Shown here piece by piece: positions 42,804 to 53,350 of a stretch of 64,000 nucleotides of DNA. The notes under the pieces are model-generated. The model saw only the letters and a program-made list of their open reading frames with translations. It ran no database searches and was not told where the DNA came from. The stretch comes from Coix lacryma-jobi var. lacryma-jobi (taxonomy: Eukaryota; Streptophyta; Magnoliopsida; Poales; Poaceae). Position 1 is the stretch's first letter. Every line of letters starts with the position of its first letter. A program made the position numbers and the translations under genes. The stretch spans positions 88,051,104-88,115,103 of the forward strand of contig CM019823.1 of the NCBI GenBank assembly GCA_009763385.1. The letters run 5' to 3'.

Positions 42804-43791
42804 CGAGGAGGAAAACACATACCTTCGGACCATCTTGTCATGGGTCTCTTGTAGGGAGCCGCAGCTCGGGATGATGATCTCCCAATTCAAGCGAGCTGCT
42901 GGAGTTCCAGGTGTAGGTTTTGCTCAGGGTGTTGATCTTTCCGCTATTGGGAAGATTGGAGAGTCGAGTGGTCTGAATCCGAGTGAGAAGCCCAACTCCA
43001 CCACTACTCCCAAACTTACCAAGCTTCCACCCAAAGAGCCTGCCAAGCCTACCAACAAGGATGGGGTATTTGAGGAACCCCTGAAAGCTCCACCCAAGAA
43101 CCAAGTGTGGGCACCCAAACCAAACCAGCTCAAGAACAAGCTGGACACAATGCCACCCATCCAGGAGGAGTGCTTGCCATAGAAGGGCAAAGTGAACCAT
43201 ACCCACAGCCCAGCGTACCAACAACCCCCTTTGCATGCGGTGAGGTACCAGTGTGACTTCTGTGGGAGAGATGGTCACTTGAGTGAGTTCTGCTTTCGGC
43301 GCAAGAGAGAGGCGCGCCGTGCTCAGGAGATGGACAACCCGGACATGTACCACCCTTTCCATGGTGTGCATGTGGCGAACGTCCAGAGGAGAGCTGCTAG
43401 GCCCAGAGGTCCAGAACCTCAAGTTCCTAGGCCTAGGCAGAGGAGAGCTACGAGGAGAGAGGCTAGGCCTAGAGGTCCCGAACCTCATGTTCCTAGGCGT
43501 AGGCCTCGTAGAGAGCGTGCCCGGCGGGAGCCTGCAGTTGTAGGCTATGGACCCCGTGGCGGTGGCTTTGTAGTTGAGCGCTTTCCCCCACCGTGTTTTG
43601 AGTATCGCGGTGAGCGCTCCTTCCCTAGCGGACCACGTCTTTCTAAACGTGGTGATCGCTTTCTCCGTAGAATGGCTAGGAATGGTTTTTACACTGACCG
43701 TTCTTTTGAGCAGCCGACCCAACACTGGTATTCCTCTTACTTCACTAACCCCAGTGTTGGACCGTATGCTCACCCTATGTCTTTTTATTGA
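42804..43791 (+). pseudogene. gag: Sire-2 gag, 3' part, with TAG
   Basis: Continues 29176-30872 after the Sire-3 TSD. It encodes the rest of the C-terminal region, knuckle CDFCGRDGHLSEFC near residue 716 of the joined protein, and an Arg/Pro/Glu-rich tail, ending SFY and the TGA at 43789-43791. An in-frame TAG at 43180-43182 stands where Sire-1 has CAG (CLPQKGK), a single C-to-T change. It would truncate gag before the second knuckle. Downstream lies TGATGTAGGTAAG, the gag-pol junction. Confidence 0.93.
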
Positions 43792-43805
43792 TGTAGGTAA
43801 GACGG

Positions 43806-46800
43806 TTGGAGGACATTTGGTTTTTGGATTCCGGTTGTTTGAGGCACATGACCAAAAACGCCAAGTGGTTCTCTAGCCTTAGCCCTATTGCCGGAAAGGA
43901 GTTTATCACCTTCGGCAACAATAGTAAAGGTAAGGTATTGTCTCGTGGGTCGGTGCGGGTTAATGAGCACTTTGTGTTGCACGATGTTGCTCTTGTTTCT
44001 AACCTGCATTTTAACTTGCTTTCTGTTTCGCAACTTTTTGATGATGACTATGAGATTCGTTTTAAACCGAATCTCAGTCGGATTTTAGATCCTCAGGGCA
44101 ATCTTGTATGTTTGATTTCGCCCTTTGGGAAAGTCTTTCGCGCGAATTTTTCTGAGTCATTTGGTGTTTCCTGCTGTCTTCTGGCTAGTCCTTCTTCCTC
44201 TGATCTTTGGAAGTGGCATAGGAGGCTCGGTCTTTTAAGCTTAGACTTGCTTGCAAGACTTAGCTCCCTTGGCCTAATCCGAGGATTGCCCAAGCTTTCA
44301 ATGGAAAAGGATCTAGTTTGCCATTCTTGTAGACATGGGAAGATGGTTGCCGCTCCCCACCATCCAGTGACTAAGGTCATGACCTCGCACCCCGGAGAGC
44401 TTTTACACATGGACCTTGTTGGTCCGGCTCGGGTGAGCTCGGTTGGTGGCAAGTGGTATGTTTTGGTTGTTGTCGACGACTTTTCGAGGTATTCGTGCGT
44501 CTTCTTTTTGACTGTGAAGACTGAGACTTTCTCCTTTGCTCGCAATCTGATTTTGCATCTTCAGAACGAGTTCCCTTTGAACTCGATGCGAGCCATTAGA
44601 GGTGATAATGGTTTCGAATTCAAAAATTCGGACTTTGAGAAGTTTTGTGACCGCCTTGGTTTGGAGCATCAGTTTTCTTCCCCCTACACACCGCCCCAAA
44701 ATGATGTTGTAGAGAGGAAGAATCGGACCCTTGTTGAGATGGCCAGGACGATGCTCGATGAGCATAGGACTCCTAGGCGCTATTGGGCCGAAGCTATGAA
44801 CACTGCACGCTACATTTCAAATCACATTTTTCTGAGAGCCTTTTTGAAAAAGACCTCTTACGAGTTGTGTTTTGGTCGCCAACCCAAGGTGAGTTATTTT
44901 AGAGTCTTCGGTTGCCACTGTTTTATTTTGAAAAAGGGCAACCTGGACAAATTTGAGTCTCGTTCTTCTGACGAAGTATTTTTGGGTTATGGCACTCACA
45001 CTAGAGCATATCGTGTACTTAACCTTGATACTAACCGAGTCGTGGAGACATCAGATGTCACCTTCAACGAGACTCTTGTATGTTCTTCTCATTTTGAGCG
45101 TGCAGGTGATCATGAGGTTGGTGAGCCTCTTTTTGATGATGAGGACGAGGGTGCTGAAGGTATGGACGATCCAGCACCCCCTCCACCTGCTGTGCCGCCA
45201 AGAGCGGCTTCTACGACGACTCACGGCCCCGACACCTCTTCTTCCTGGGGGCCGTGGGATCCGCCACCCCGCGCGGTACCTTTTGTACCCGGGGAGGCAC
45301 CAGCTGCTGTTGAGGGGGAGGTTACTTCTTCTCGGGAGGCGCCACGACAAATCCAGCGCCAGCACCCCCCTCAGCAGATGATCGGCGACATCGGCGAACG
45401 TGTCACTCGGTCCAGGCCACAGCAAATCTCGCACTTTGCTCATTCTGCTTTTGTTGCTAATTTTGAGCCCCGAGATGTTGGACACGCTTTGACGGATCCA
45501 GATTGGGTCAATGTCATGCATGAGGAGTTAGAGAACTTTGAGCGAAATCGGGTTTGGGTTCTAGTTCCACCTCCTCCAGACTGTAAGCCTATTGGGACAA
45601 AATGGGTTTTCAAAAACAAGCAAGGAGAGGATGGCCACGTTGTGAGAAACAAGGCCAGGCTTGTTGCAAAAGGCTATAGTCAGAAGGAGGGGATAGACTA
45701 TGAGGAGACGTTTACTCCTGTAGCTCGTTTGGAAGCTATTAGGATACTCTTGGCTTTTGCTGCATCCAAAGGTTTTAAACTTTTTCAAATGGATGTCAAG
45801 AGTGCCTTCTTAAACGGCTACGTAGAAGAGGAAGTATATGTTGAGCAACCCCCCGGTTTTGAAAATCCCAAGTTTCCAAACCATGTTTTTAAACTTCACA
45901 AAGCTTTATATGGTTTGAAACAAGCCCCTAGAGCCTGGTATGATAGATTGAAAACTTTTCTGCTAGCTAAGGGTTTTAAAATGGGATGTGTAGATAAGAC
46001 GCTCTTTCTCCTCAAGCAAGGCAAAGACACACTCTTGGTCCAGATTTACGTGGATGATATCATTTTTGGTGGTTCTTCTCACGCTTTGGTTGCCAAGTTT
46101 GCAGATGTTATGAGCAGGGAGTTCGAGATGAGCATGATGGGCGAGCTGACATTCTTTCTCGGGTTGCAAATTAAGCAATCCCAAGAGGGGACGTTTGTGC
46201 ACCAGGGCAAGTACACCAAGGACTTGCTGAAGCGGTTCAATATGGGTGAGGCCAAGCTTCTTCCGACACCCATGTCGACGATGACTGCCCTGGATGCGGA
46301 CGTGGATGGAGAAGCAGTGGATCAGAAGGAGTACCGCAACATGATCGGGTCGCTACTCTACCTGACGGCGACACGCCCGGACATCCAGTTCGCGGTGTGT
46401 CTGTGCGCTCTCTTTCAGGCGTCGCCGCGTACTTCTCACCGTCAGGCGGTGAAGCGCATTTTCAGGTACCTTCGTTTCACACCTGAGTTTGAGATTTGGT
46501 ATTTTGCTTCCTCCACCCTCTCCCTTTGCGGTTATTCCGATGCCGAATTTGCAGGTTGTCGCATTGAGCGCAAGTCCACTTCTAGGACTTCCCAGTTTAT
46601 TGGATCTTCTTTTGTATCGTGGTCTTCTCGCAAGCAGTCTAGTGTCGCTCAGTCTACCACGGAGGCTGAATATGTTGCTGCGGCTAGTTGCTGTTCCCAG
46701 TTGCTTTGGATGATGGCCACTTTGTGTGATTTTGGTCTGAGCTTTTCTCGCGTGCCAATGCTTTGTGACAGCACGAGTGCTATTAGCGTTGCTAAGAACC

Positions 46801-46991
46801 TCGTGCTTCACTCGAAGACCAAACACATTGACGTGCGCTTTCACTTTTTGCGAGACCACCAGGAGAAGGGTGATATCGACCTTCGCCATGTCGATACTCA
46901 TCATCAACTGGCTGATATCTTCACCAAGCCTTTAGACGAATCAACCTTTAATAGGTTGAGGGGTGAGCTTGGTGTGTGTTTCCCTTTTTAG
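43806..46991 (+). CDS. pol: Sire-2 pol polyprotein, open frame
   Basis: 1061 codons without stop, starting after the ATG-TAG junction. The first codon used here is TTG; the first in-frame ATG lies only after the protease motif. Protease DSGC near residue 8; integrase zinc region with WHRRLGL (second zinc His replaced by Leu, 44232-44234) and CHSC near 172. The integrase core has HMDLVGPA near 200, IRGDNGFEF near 264 and QNDVVERKN near 301 (sister copies have IRSDNGSEF and QNGVVERKN). RT has YVDD near 748; RNase H has SDAEFAG near 911 (sisters SDADFAG) and TEAEYVAA. The D, D, E and YVDD residues are present. The open frame suggests recent insertion, but several conserved residues differ, so activity is doubtful. 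Confidence 0.93.
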   Translation: MEDIWFLDSGCLRHMTKNAKWFSSLSPIAGKEFITFGNNSKGKVLSRGSVRVNEHFVLHDVALVSNLHFNLLSVSQLFDDDYEIRFKPNLSRILDPQGNLVCLISPFGKVFRANFSESFGVSCCLLASPSSSDLWKWHRRLGLLSLDLLARLSSLGLIRGLPKLSMEKDLVCHSCRHGKMVAAPHHPVTKVMTSHPGELLHMDLVGPARVSSVGGKWYVLVVVDDFSRYSCVFFLTVKTETFSFARNLILHLQNEFPLNSMRAIRGDNGFEFKNSDFEKFCDRLGLEHQFSSPYTPPQNDVVERKNRTLVEMARTMLDEHRTPRRYWAEAMNTARYISNHIFLRAFLKKTSYELCFGRQPKVSYFRVFGCHCFILKKGNLDKFESRSSDEVFLGYGTHTRAYRVLNLDTNRVVETSDVTFNETLVCSSHFERAGDHEVGEPLFDDEDEGAEGMDDPAPPPPAVPPRAASTTTHGPDTSSSWGPWDPPPRAVPFVPGEAPAAVEGEVTSSREAPRQIQRQHPPQQMIGDIGERVTRSRPQQISHFAHSAFVANFEPRDVGHALTDPDWVNVMHEELENFERNRVWVLVPPPPDCKPIGTKWVFKNKQGEDGHVVRNKARLVAKGYSQKEGIDYEETFTPVARLEAIRILLAFAASKGFKLFQMDVKSAFLNGYVEEEVYVEQPPGFENPKFPNHVFKLHKALYGLKQAPRAWYDRLKTFLLAKGFKMGCVDKTLFLLKQGKDTLLVQIYVDDIIFGGSSHALVAKFADVMSREFEMSMMGELTFFLGLQIKQSQEGTFVHQGKYTKDLLKRFNMGEAKLLPTPMSTMTALDADVDGEAVDQKEYRNMIGSLLYLTATRPDIQFAVCLCALFQASPRTSHRQAVKRIFRYLRFTPEFEIWYFASSTLSLCGYSDAEFAGCRIERKSTSRTSQFIGSSFVSWSSRKQSSVAQSTTEAEYVAAASCCSQLLWMMATLCDFGLSFSRVPMLCDSTSAISVAKNLVLHSKTKHIDVRFHFLRDHQEKGDIDLRHVDTHHQLADIFTKPLDESTFNRLRGELGVCFPF

Positions 46992-48660
46992 ATGGGGGAA
47001 ACATTTTTGATCTTGTATAATAGACTAACTTTTTCGTTTATCTTTCTTTTCCTTTGCATTTTAGCATACGCTTTTACATTCTGAGCTTCATGTTTATAAT
47101 CACTAGAATGTAACTATGCTATGTTTAGTATGCTCCAATGCTTATGTTGATGCTTGTAGCTTATGCTCTTTCTGATCACTAGTACATGTTGTGAGCTGAG
47201 CTATTTTAGAATGGTGAATTTGCTTAATGTACATAAAATCTGAAAATGTTCACCATTGAGATATGCAACTAGCATGTGTAGGTTGTGTTGAGTTCACTCG
47301 TGCTTTTCATATATGCTAGGTTGCTATGTCTCTAGTTCTGAGTCTTTCACTTGCTTGGTCTGTTCATATCATGTTTAAAATTTGAACCAAGTTTTAGTGA
47401 ATTGAAAAGATCGAGATGGGATTGCTTGTCAACACCTCACGGTATCGAGACTGTTTCTCATTGCACTTTGAGTTAAACTTGAGCCGTGTAGTGTATGACC
47501 GAAATCGTAGCTTTAAGCTTCTGATTGCTTCGGCATAGGCTTCACTTGGTTGAAAAGTTAGGCAATGACAAGCTTTCAACCTCTCGCAATCACATGCTAA
47601 TAATTGAACTTGTGAATTTTTGCCGCTGCACCTCCGATATAAAACTGAAATCACAAGTGTATGTTTCATTCCTATGCATGATGATTGAACTTTGCTAGGG
47701 GTAGTTCACCTTGTATACATGTTTAGCACTTGTTCGGATTTCTACCTATACATGTGTAGTGCTATTTTGATGGTGACTATCTTTTTGGCTAAAAACTGCT
47801 CACTTGCTCATATGCTTCATATTTCGTATTTGTGATCAGTTTGAGCCTTTGCTATTTGAATGCTTAGTTTTGTCATTAGAGCTATACTATTGAGAGCATC
47901 TTTGCAGTCTTTTGACTATGTGCCTGAAGCTCCTAACTTGCATTTCTGACTTCATATGCATTTTCTGAGGGGGAGAACTTTGCTCGGTTCCTGATATGGT
48001 TGTTTACTTGATAAGTGCATTTTAAACTAAGGGGGAGAAATTGCAAATCATATGCTTCTGGGTGTGTTCGACTAAGGGGGAGTTTTCGTCTTGTGCTCTT
48101 CTCTTGTTGGACCTAAGGGGAGCTTTCCTAGTTGCTTGCACTTTTCAAGGGGGAGTTTGTAGTTGTGTTGAGCCTTTGCCTCTGTCTGGAGGAACTAGCA
48201 AACACTTTCAGGGCATTTTGTCTTCGATTGATCCTCAATTTGTTCGGAGACTTTTTGATTGGTTCGGAGCGTGCTTGGCCGAAAGGCATTGGTTTCGAGC
48301 TTTCTTTGCTAGTTGTGTTGAGCCTCTGTGCCTCTATCTTGAGGGACTAGCATTTTGCTTCGACTTTCATTCGGTTTCAGTTGGTGTCGAGCTCTTTTTC
48401 TGGAGTTTCCAATTGGTGTTTGCTAGCAGTGTTGAGCCTGTTCTACCTCTTCTTGAGGGCTAGCTTTGCTTTGCTTGGTTGCGTCGAGCCGTTGCCCATG
48501 TCTTTGGGGACCAAGTTGTTTCGCTTCTTCCACTTGACCTTCTTCGGCTTTGCTATGCTTTTGGGTCATTTGGTCGAGTTCTCTCTTCTCCTTCTTCCTT
48601 CTTCCTCTTTTCATTATGATTTGTGTGTGTAGTTGACAATGCACTCATCAAGGGGGAGAT
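46992..48660 (+). other. Sire-2 3' internal non-coding region with PPTs
   Basis: Begins AT-rich (46992-47960), aligned to the same part of Sire-1. It then has repeated AAGGGGGAG-type tracts near 47968, 48030, 48075, 48115 and 48148, the module array (48155-48515), and the terminal PPT AAGGGGGAGAT (48650-48660) next to the LTR. The 140-codon ORF 48041-48463 runs across the modules and PPTs and has no membrane or envelope-like features, so I do not call an env gene. Confidence 0.75.
48155..48515 (+). ncRNA. Array of four structured RNA-like modules (Sire-2)
   Basis: Units at 48155-48203, 48307-48352, 48422-48464 and 48474-48515. Closing stems: GTTTGTAGTT/AACTAGCAAAC (one bulge), TGCTAGT/ACTAGCA, GCTAGC/GCTAGC, CTTGGT/ACCAAG. 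Each has TGTGTTGAGCC or TGCGTCGAGCC after the first arm, and an inner hairpin such as CCTCTATCTTGAGG or CCCATGTCTTTGGG. Orders of unit types match Sire-1 when both are read in sense. Confidence 0.6.
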
Positions 48661-49062
48661 TGCGGATACATGAGTGTATGCCGGGTCTCGGTGTGATGAG
48701 TGACTGTCAACGGGTTTGATCGCAGGTTCTTTGGCTTGTGTTGTGCAGGTGTCAAGCCCGGAGACATTGATCGAGGGCAAGGTGAAGGTCAAGTTGAGAC
48801 GTGCCGAGCTGACGAACCGGGTGCGGTGAAGGATGGGCATGCCGTGCGGCGGACGTGCCATGCCGATGAACTGAGCGGTGAAGGGCGGACGTGAGGCTTG
48901 GACTGAGGGACCAGAGTGCCTGAGGATCAGCTGTGATGGCTGGCAGCCTGGGACAGCGACGAGCGAAGACTTGTGGGCATGGTGTTGCTCGGGTCGAGGA
49001 CCTGGGGACACGTGTCGGTGGACGGGGTGCACGGGCGGTGCATCCCCTCTACAGCTCCGGTT

Positions 49063-49332
49063 TGGTGGTTGAGCCACAGAAAAACCACCGGTGGACGGTT
49101 TCCAGGTTTGGGCCTCAAAACCTGGGTGCTGAGGGTTTCTGAGTTTGGCCACAAAACTCGGGCTGAGGACGGTTTCCGAGTTTGGGCCTCAAAACTCGGG
49201 CACTGCGGGTTTCTGAGTTTGCGCCACAAAACTCAGGCGTTGGACTTGGAGGCTAGTTTCCCGGTTTGGGCCTCAAAACCGGGGGATGGCTGGAAAAGGC
49301 TGGTTTCCCGGTTTGGGCCACAAAACAGGGGG
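49063..49332 (+). repeat. Hairpin array in Sire-2 3' LTR
   Basis: Counterpart of 27382-27650; here the sixth unit CCCGGTTT...AAACCGGG is fully paired. Confidence 0.8.
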
Positions 49333-50116
49333 TGCAGAGCGAGGGCGGCACGTGGCGACAATCGGAAGGTTGCGTGGAGGCAACGCGGACGAGTTGTGCG
49401 GGCATGGCCGTCGGATACACCTACCACTGAGTTGGTCCAGAATAACCATAGGGTTTAGCTGGTTCCCTCTGTAATTAGATTAGAGAGGGGTAGAGTAGGA
49501 ATTGTACTTAGGCTAGAATTAGGATAAGTAGTCGGGGAGACACCCTCCTCCCCTCATCTCAGTCATTTGCTCTCTTGCCTTAGGTTTTTCTGCTCTCCCA
49601 TTCCCTGCTGTAGCTAGCTGAGATCCGCAGAGAGACTCACCTCTATGTACTGTTGCCTTTGAGGAAGGGAGGCTGTAACCTCTCTGTCGTAGCGTCTGTT
49701 TGCGCTTCGGCTGCAAGATCGATGTGTTGATTCGTGTTTTGCTCGTGTTCTTCGCGTTCTTCGTTTCTCCACGATTTTCCCGTCGATCGATCTCCCTCTC
49801 CGGTGCGTCTTTTCGAAATCCGTTTGAACCAACTTGTTCGTATCATTGAGGAGGTCATTTCGACCAAAGGAATTCATCTAACTCCTCATGATCGAATAGA
49901 TCGGGACAATTTCGTTTTCGTGGCGCTTTTTCCATTCATCCACCTTCCCCTTTGACTTCCCGTTAATTTAGTTGATTTGAGCGGATGATTTCTTGGGGAT
50001 AGTCTCCTAACTACCCCGTGATCATCTTCTCCAAGTTTGGGAACTTGGGATTTTGAGTTGGATCGAATTTGGAAGGATTTAGGGAGGAGGCGATCAAAAT
50101 TGCCCTCCCTGGGTAC

Positions 50117-50381
50117 TCGCGGACAGTCCGCGGTTCTGACCGGCGGACAGTTCGCGCGTCGGGTTTTCGACCGAGCAGTGGTCGCTTGACTCGGCTGTTT
50201 TTGACTTGGGTGACTGGCGGACAGTCCGCCGTTGTCAGGCGCGGACAGTCCGGGCCCAAGCAGGGACTTCTCAGCAGCAGTGCGTTTTTGCACATTTTGC
50301 CGGTGGACAGTCCGCCACCAGAGCGCGGACAGTCCGGCCTTGGGCGGACAGTCCGGGACTCCAGGTCCGGACAGTCCGGGA
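50117..50381 (+). repeat. CG-rich palindromic array, GCGGACAGTCCGC type (Sire-2 3' LTR)
   Basis: Counterpart of 28436-28699 with scattered C/T differences. Confidence 0.9.
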
Positions 50382-50800
50382 TCCTGCTGAGTGACCCGGT
50401 TTAGTGCGTTTGCTCTCCCGGCTTGCTCGCTTGGTTTTCGGACTTCTCGTTTCTTCCTAGAGTTAACCAGGAAACATTTCTAGGTATCTTTGCAACTTGT
50501 TTGCATAGGTATTTAGATATTTCTCAACGTAGCCTCCGATCTACGTTCGGGAGTCGGTTTTCTCAAGGGAAACTTGAGCCAAAGCTTTTGGTCTTTACTT
50601 CGCTTGTGTTTGGTGGTGCTCCGCTGTGATCCTAGGGATCATCCACCCTCTTCCAAGGGCCGTGAGCATCACGTCTTGGGTCCGTGCTTTTCGGGGTTGA
50701 ATTTGGGACACTTAGCCAAAGATTCGAAAGAATTTTGATTGGCTCCCATTCACCCCCCCCTCTGGTCGCCTTGCTAGTGCATTCTCGGTCCTTCACAAGC

Positions 50801-52342
50801 CCCGGAGCATTCTAACTCCTACGGTTTGCAAATGCTTTACAATTAACCTGATGATGGATGTTGCATTAGGTTATAGGAATTGATTGCTACCGTTGATGCA
50901 TTATTACTTATCCTTGTCCACCTGCAATTATTATCCTGATATCCCTGTTAGGTCTAGGCTCGATTTATATGCTTAACCCTGCTTAGAACGGTAAAAGTCG
51001 GGTGATTTCATGTCTCCCGCATATAGGTGGATACTGATCATGTTTAGCCTGTGCTATCATGAAGATAACCATGTGGTAATTAATCTGAGACGGAGGCGGG
51101 ATGTAAGAGCAGCAGGACATGGGTTCTGTGTGCTAGTAGGCTCCCGTCTGTGTCGCATAGGACCCATTCGGGAATGTCCCTTTAGTCAAATTGAACGCGC
51201 CGATCACTTAACGGAGCAGGTGTGGGTACCTCCCGTGAAGCCGAGTAAGGTTATTCGAGCCGGTGATGGAGATGTTGACGCCTAACACCTAGGGCCTCAG
51301 CTGTACCGTGGGCAACTATTCTGATCAACCTGGCATGGTCCGAGGGCAGGCAGGGCCTGATCGACCTAGCATGACCGTGGGCAGCTATAGCTTGAGCGAC
51401 ATGGCACTGAGATAACCCCTAGTGTAGAAGGGCCCATGGCCGTCCCACGCGTTGTGTTCTCGAATCTCCTGACTGGTAGCTTACGACTGCCGTAGCCGGA
51501 ATGTGTCGGGCGAGTGTGAGACATTTTATCCCCAGCTGGTAGGAATCGATTATAATCGCCATCGCTCCTGGACAGTGAGCAGTTGACTGTAGATCATCGC
51601 CCGTACAACTTATGGAACTAAGATGGTTATGGAATCTGAAAGGCTATTGTTGAAATAGTCACTCTTGATTGATTAATTAACCAAGTGCTTGTTTAGTGCA
51701 GGTGCAAACCTAGTAAGGTAGAGTTAATGATTAAAAGCAATTGCCAACACTCTAAACTAAGTTTTATTACTAAAGCTTTCATGCAAAGGAGTATGTGTAG
51801 CCAACCCCACGTATATAGCCTACATGTTCCTTGGTGTCTCATTATTTCTGGTTTATGATGGGTAAGTCTAGCTGAGTACCTTCTTGTACTCAGGGTTTAT
51901 TTCCCTTGTTGTTGCAGATGGCCAATGCTTTTATGGCTATTGTGAGAATTGCTTATACCCGGTGACGGGAGATGACTAGACCAAGGGCATGGTCGTCACT
52001 TATCTCATCTGTTGCTTTTATGGACCTGATCAACTGATGGCACTGTAATATGAACAATCCAAACTTATGTTTAAAGACTATGTTGCTTCCGCTACTACTA
52101 TCAAACTATGGTTTGTAATATTGTTTCGTACTCTGATGTATTTTGAACTATGTGCCACTGTGATGTAATCTGTGAGCATGTTTGCTGAACTAGTACGATC
52201 TTGGCTGGATGTCGTTGAATGATTTGAAATCCTTCGAGATTTTCGGACTACCGGGTTTGTACGAGCTTAAGTACTTGATGATCTTTGCGCTAAGTGGAGG
52301 TTTGAGTGCTTAATCTGGTGCAAATTGGTCGGTTCTGTTACA
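50801..52342 (+). repeat. Gyp-1 3' LTR, second part
   Basis: Resumes the LTR after the Sire-2 TSD (CAAGC, 50796-50800) and ends GTTCTGTTACA at 52342. Matches 4231-5773 of the 5' LTR. With 24272-26978 it sums to about 4249 bp. Confidence 0.95.
51862..51979 (+). CDS. LTR mini-intron plus Cys-rich exon, Gyp-1 3' LTR
   Basis: Same arrangement as 5293-5410: intron-like 51862-51917 (56 nt) and a 62-nt exon ending TAG at 51977-51979. It encodes DGQCFYGYCENCLYP, so the consensus Tyr is kept where the 5' LTR has Cys. Confidence 0.5.
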
Positions 52343-52347
52343 GCATA

Positions 52348-53336
52348 GCCTCGACCCAATATCGCCTAGGAGTCCTATGCTCATCGAGCATCGTCTTGGC
52401 CATCTCTACAAGGGTCCGATTCTTCCTCTCTACAACACCATTTTGGGGCGGTGTGTAGGGGGAAGAAAACTGATGCTCCAAACCCAAAGAGTTACAAAAC
52501 CTCTCAAAATCCAAACTCTTGAATTCAGAACCATTATCACTTCTAATAGCTCGCATCGAGTTCATAGGGAACTCGTTCTGAAGACGCAAAATCAGATTGC
52601 GAGCAAAAGAGAAAGTCTCAGTCTTCTCAGTCAAAAAGAAGAACCACGAATATCTTGAAAAATTGTCGACAACAACCAAAACATAGCATTTGCCACCAAC
52701 CGAGCTCACCCGAGCCGGACCAACAAGGTCCATGTGTAAAAGCTCTCCAGGGTGCGAAGTCATGACCTGAGTCACTGGATGGTGGGGAGCGGCAACCGTC
52801 TTTCCATGTCTACAAGAATGGCAAACAAGATCCTTCTCCATCGACAGCTTGGGCAATCCTCGGATTAGGCCAAGTGAGCTAAGTCTTGCAAGCAAGTCGA
52901 AGCTTAAGTGACCGAGCCTCCTATGCCACTTCCAAAGATCAAAGGAGGAAGGACTAGCCAAAAGACAGCGGGAAATACCAAACGACTTCGAGAAATTCGC
53001 GCGAAAGACTTTCCCAAAGGGCGAAATCAAACATACAAGATTGCCCTGAGGATCTAAAATGCGACTGAGATTCGGTTTAAAATGAATCTCATAGTCATCA
53101 TCAAAAAGTTGCGAAACAGAAAGAAGGTTAAAATGCAAGTTAGAAACAAGAGCAACATCACGCAACACAAAGTGCTCATTAACCCACACCGACCCGCGAG
53201 ACAACACCTTACCTTTGCTATTGTCGCCGAAGGTGATAAACTCCTTTCCGGCAATAGGGCTAAGACTGGAGAACCACTTGGCGTTTCCGGTCATGTGCCT
53301 CGAACAACCGGAATCCACCAACCAAACGTTCTCCAA
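52348..53336 (-). pseudogene. pol: Sire-4 pol, protease and integrase part (interrupted by Gyp-1)
   Basis: Open from the gag junction to the Gyp-1 break. Protease VDSGCSRHMTG, integrase zinc region WHRRLGH...CHSCRHGK, core HMDLVGPA, IRSDNGSEF and QNGVVERKN, then TPRRYWVEA at the break. The catalytic D, D and E are present. The frame continues at 1513 after the target duplication. As in Sire-1 and Sire-2 the pol frame is preceded by ATG-TAG and has no ATG before the protease. Confidence 0.92.
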
Positions 53337-53350
53337 TCGTTTTACCTACA

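Larger units (their letters stand above)
26979..50795 (+). mobile_element. Sire-2, Sirevirus-like Ty1/copia, full length, split by Sire-3
   Basis: LTRs at 26979-29112 and 48661-50795 (2134 and 2135 bp) with a perfect TSD CAAGC (26974-26978 and 50796-50800). Without Sire-3 it is about 11.9 kb. It encodes a gag of 895 codons (one premature TAG) and a fully open pol of 1061 residues. It belongs to the same family as Sire-1 and Sire-4 by protein sequence, but its LTR palindrome array is the GGACAGTCCG type, as in Sire-4. It sits in the Gyp-1 3' LTR. Confidence 0.95.
48661..50795 (+). repeat. Sire-2 3' LTR
   Basis: 2135 bp; TGCGGATACATGAG...CGGTCCTTCA. Hairpin array 49063-49332, palindrome array 50117-50381. 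Confidence 0.95.
1514..52342 (+). mobile_element. Gyp-1, Ty3/gypsy chromovirus-like (Tekay/Del type), complete but interrupted
   Basis: The element is bounded by LTRs starting TGTAACACC and ending GTTACA, with duplication TCATA/GCATA outside. Removing Sire-1 and Sire-2 leaves two LTRs of about 4260 and 4249 bp and an internal region of about 6.7 kb. Order: 5' LTR, PBS, a leader of about 0.9 kb, an extra ORF (6710-7297 plus 19090-19533), gag-pol (20006-24223), polypurine tract, 3' LTR. The domain order PR-RT-RH-INT followed by a chromodomain-like tail places it in the chromovirus branch of Ty3/gypsy. The Tekay/Del assignment is my inference from long LTRs and pol motifs. By eye, LTR divergence is around 2% in the first 400 bases. 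Confidence 0.93.

Noticed and set aside
48041..48463. 140-codon ORF after Sire-2 pol as a possible env-like gene
   Set aside because: It crosses polypurine tracts and the structured modules, has no signal peptide or transmembrane pattern I can argue for, and the matching region in Sire-1 and Sire-3 is not open.
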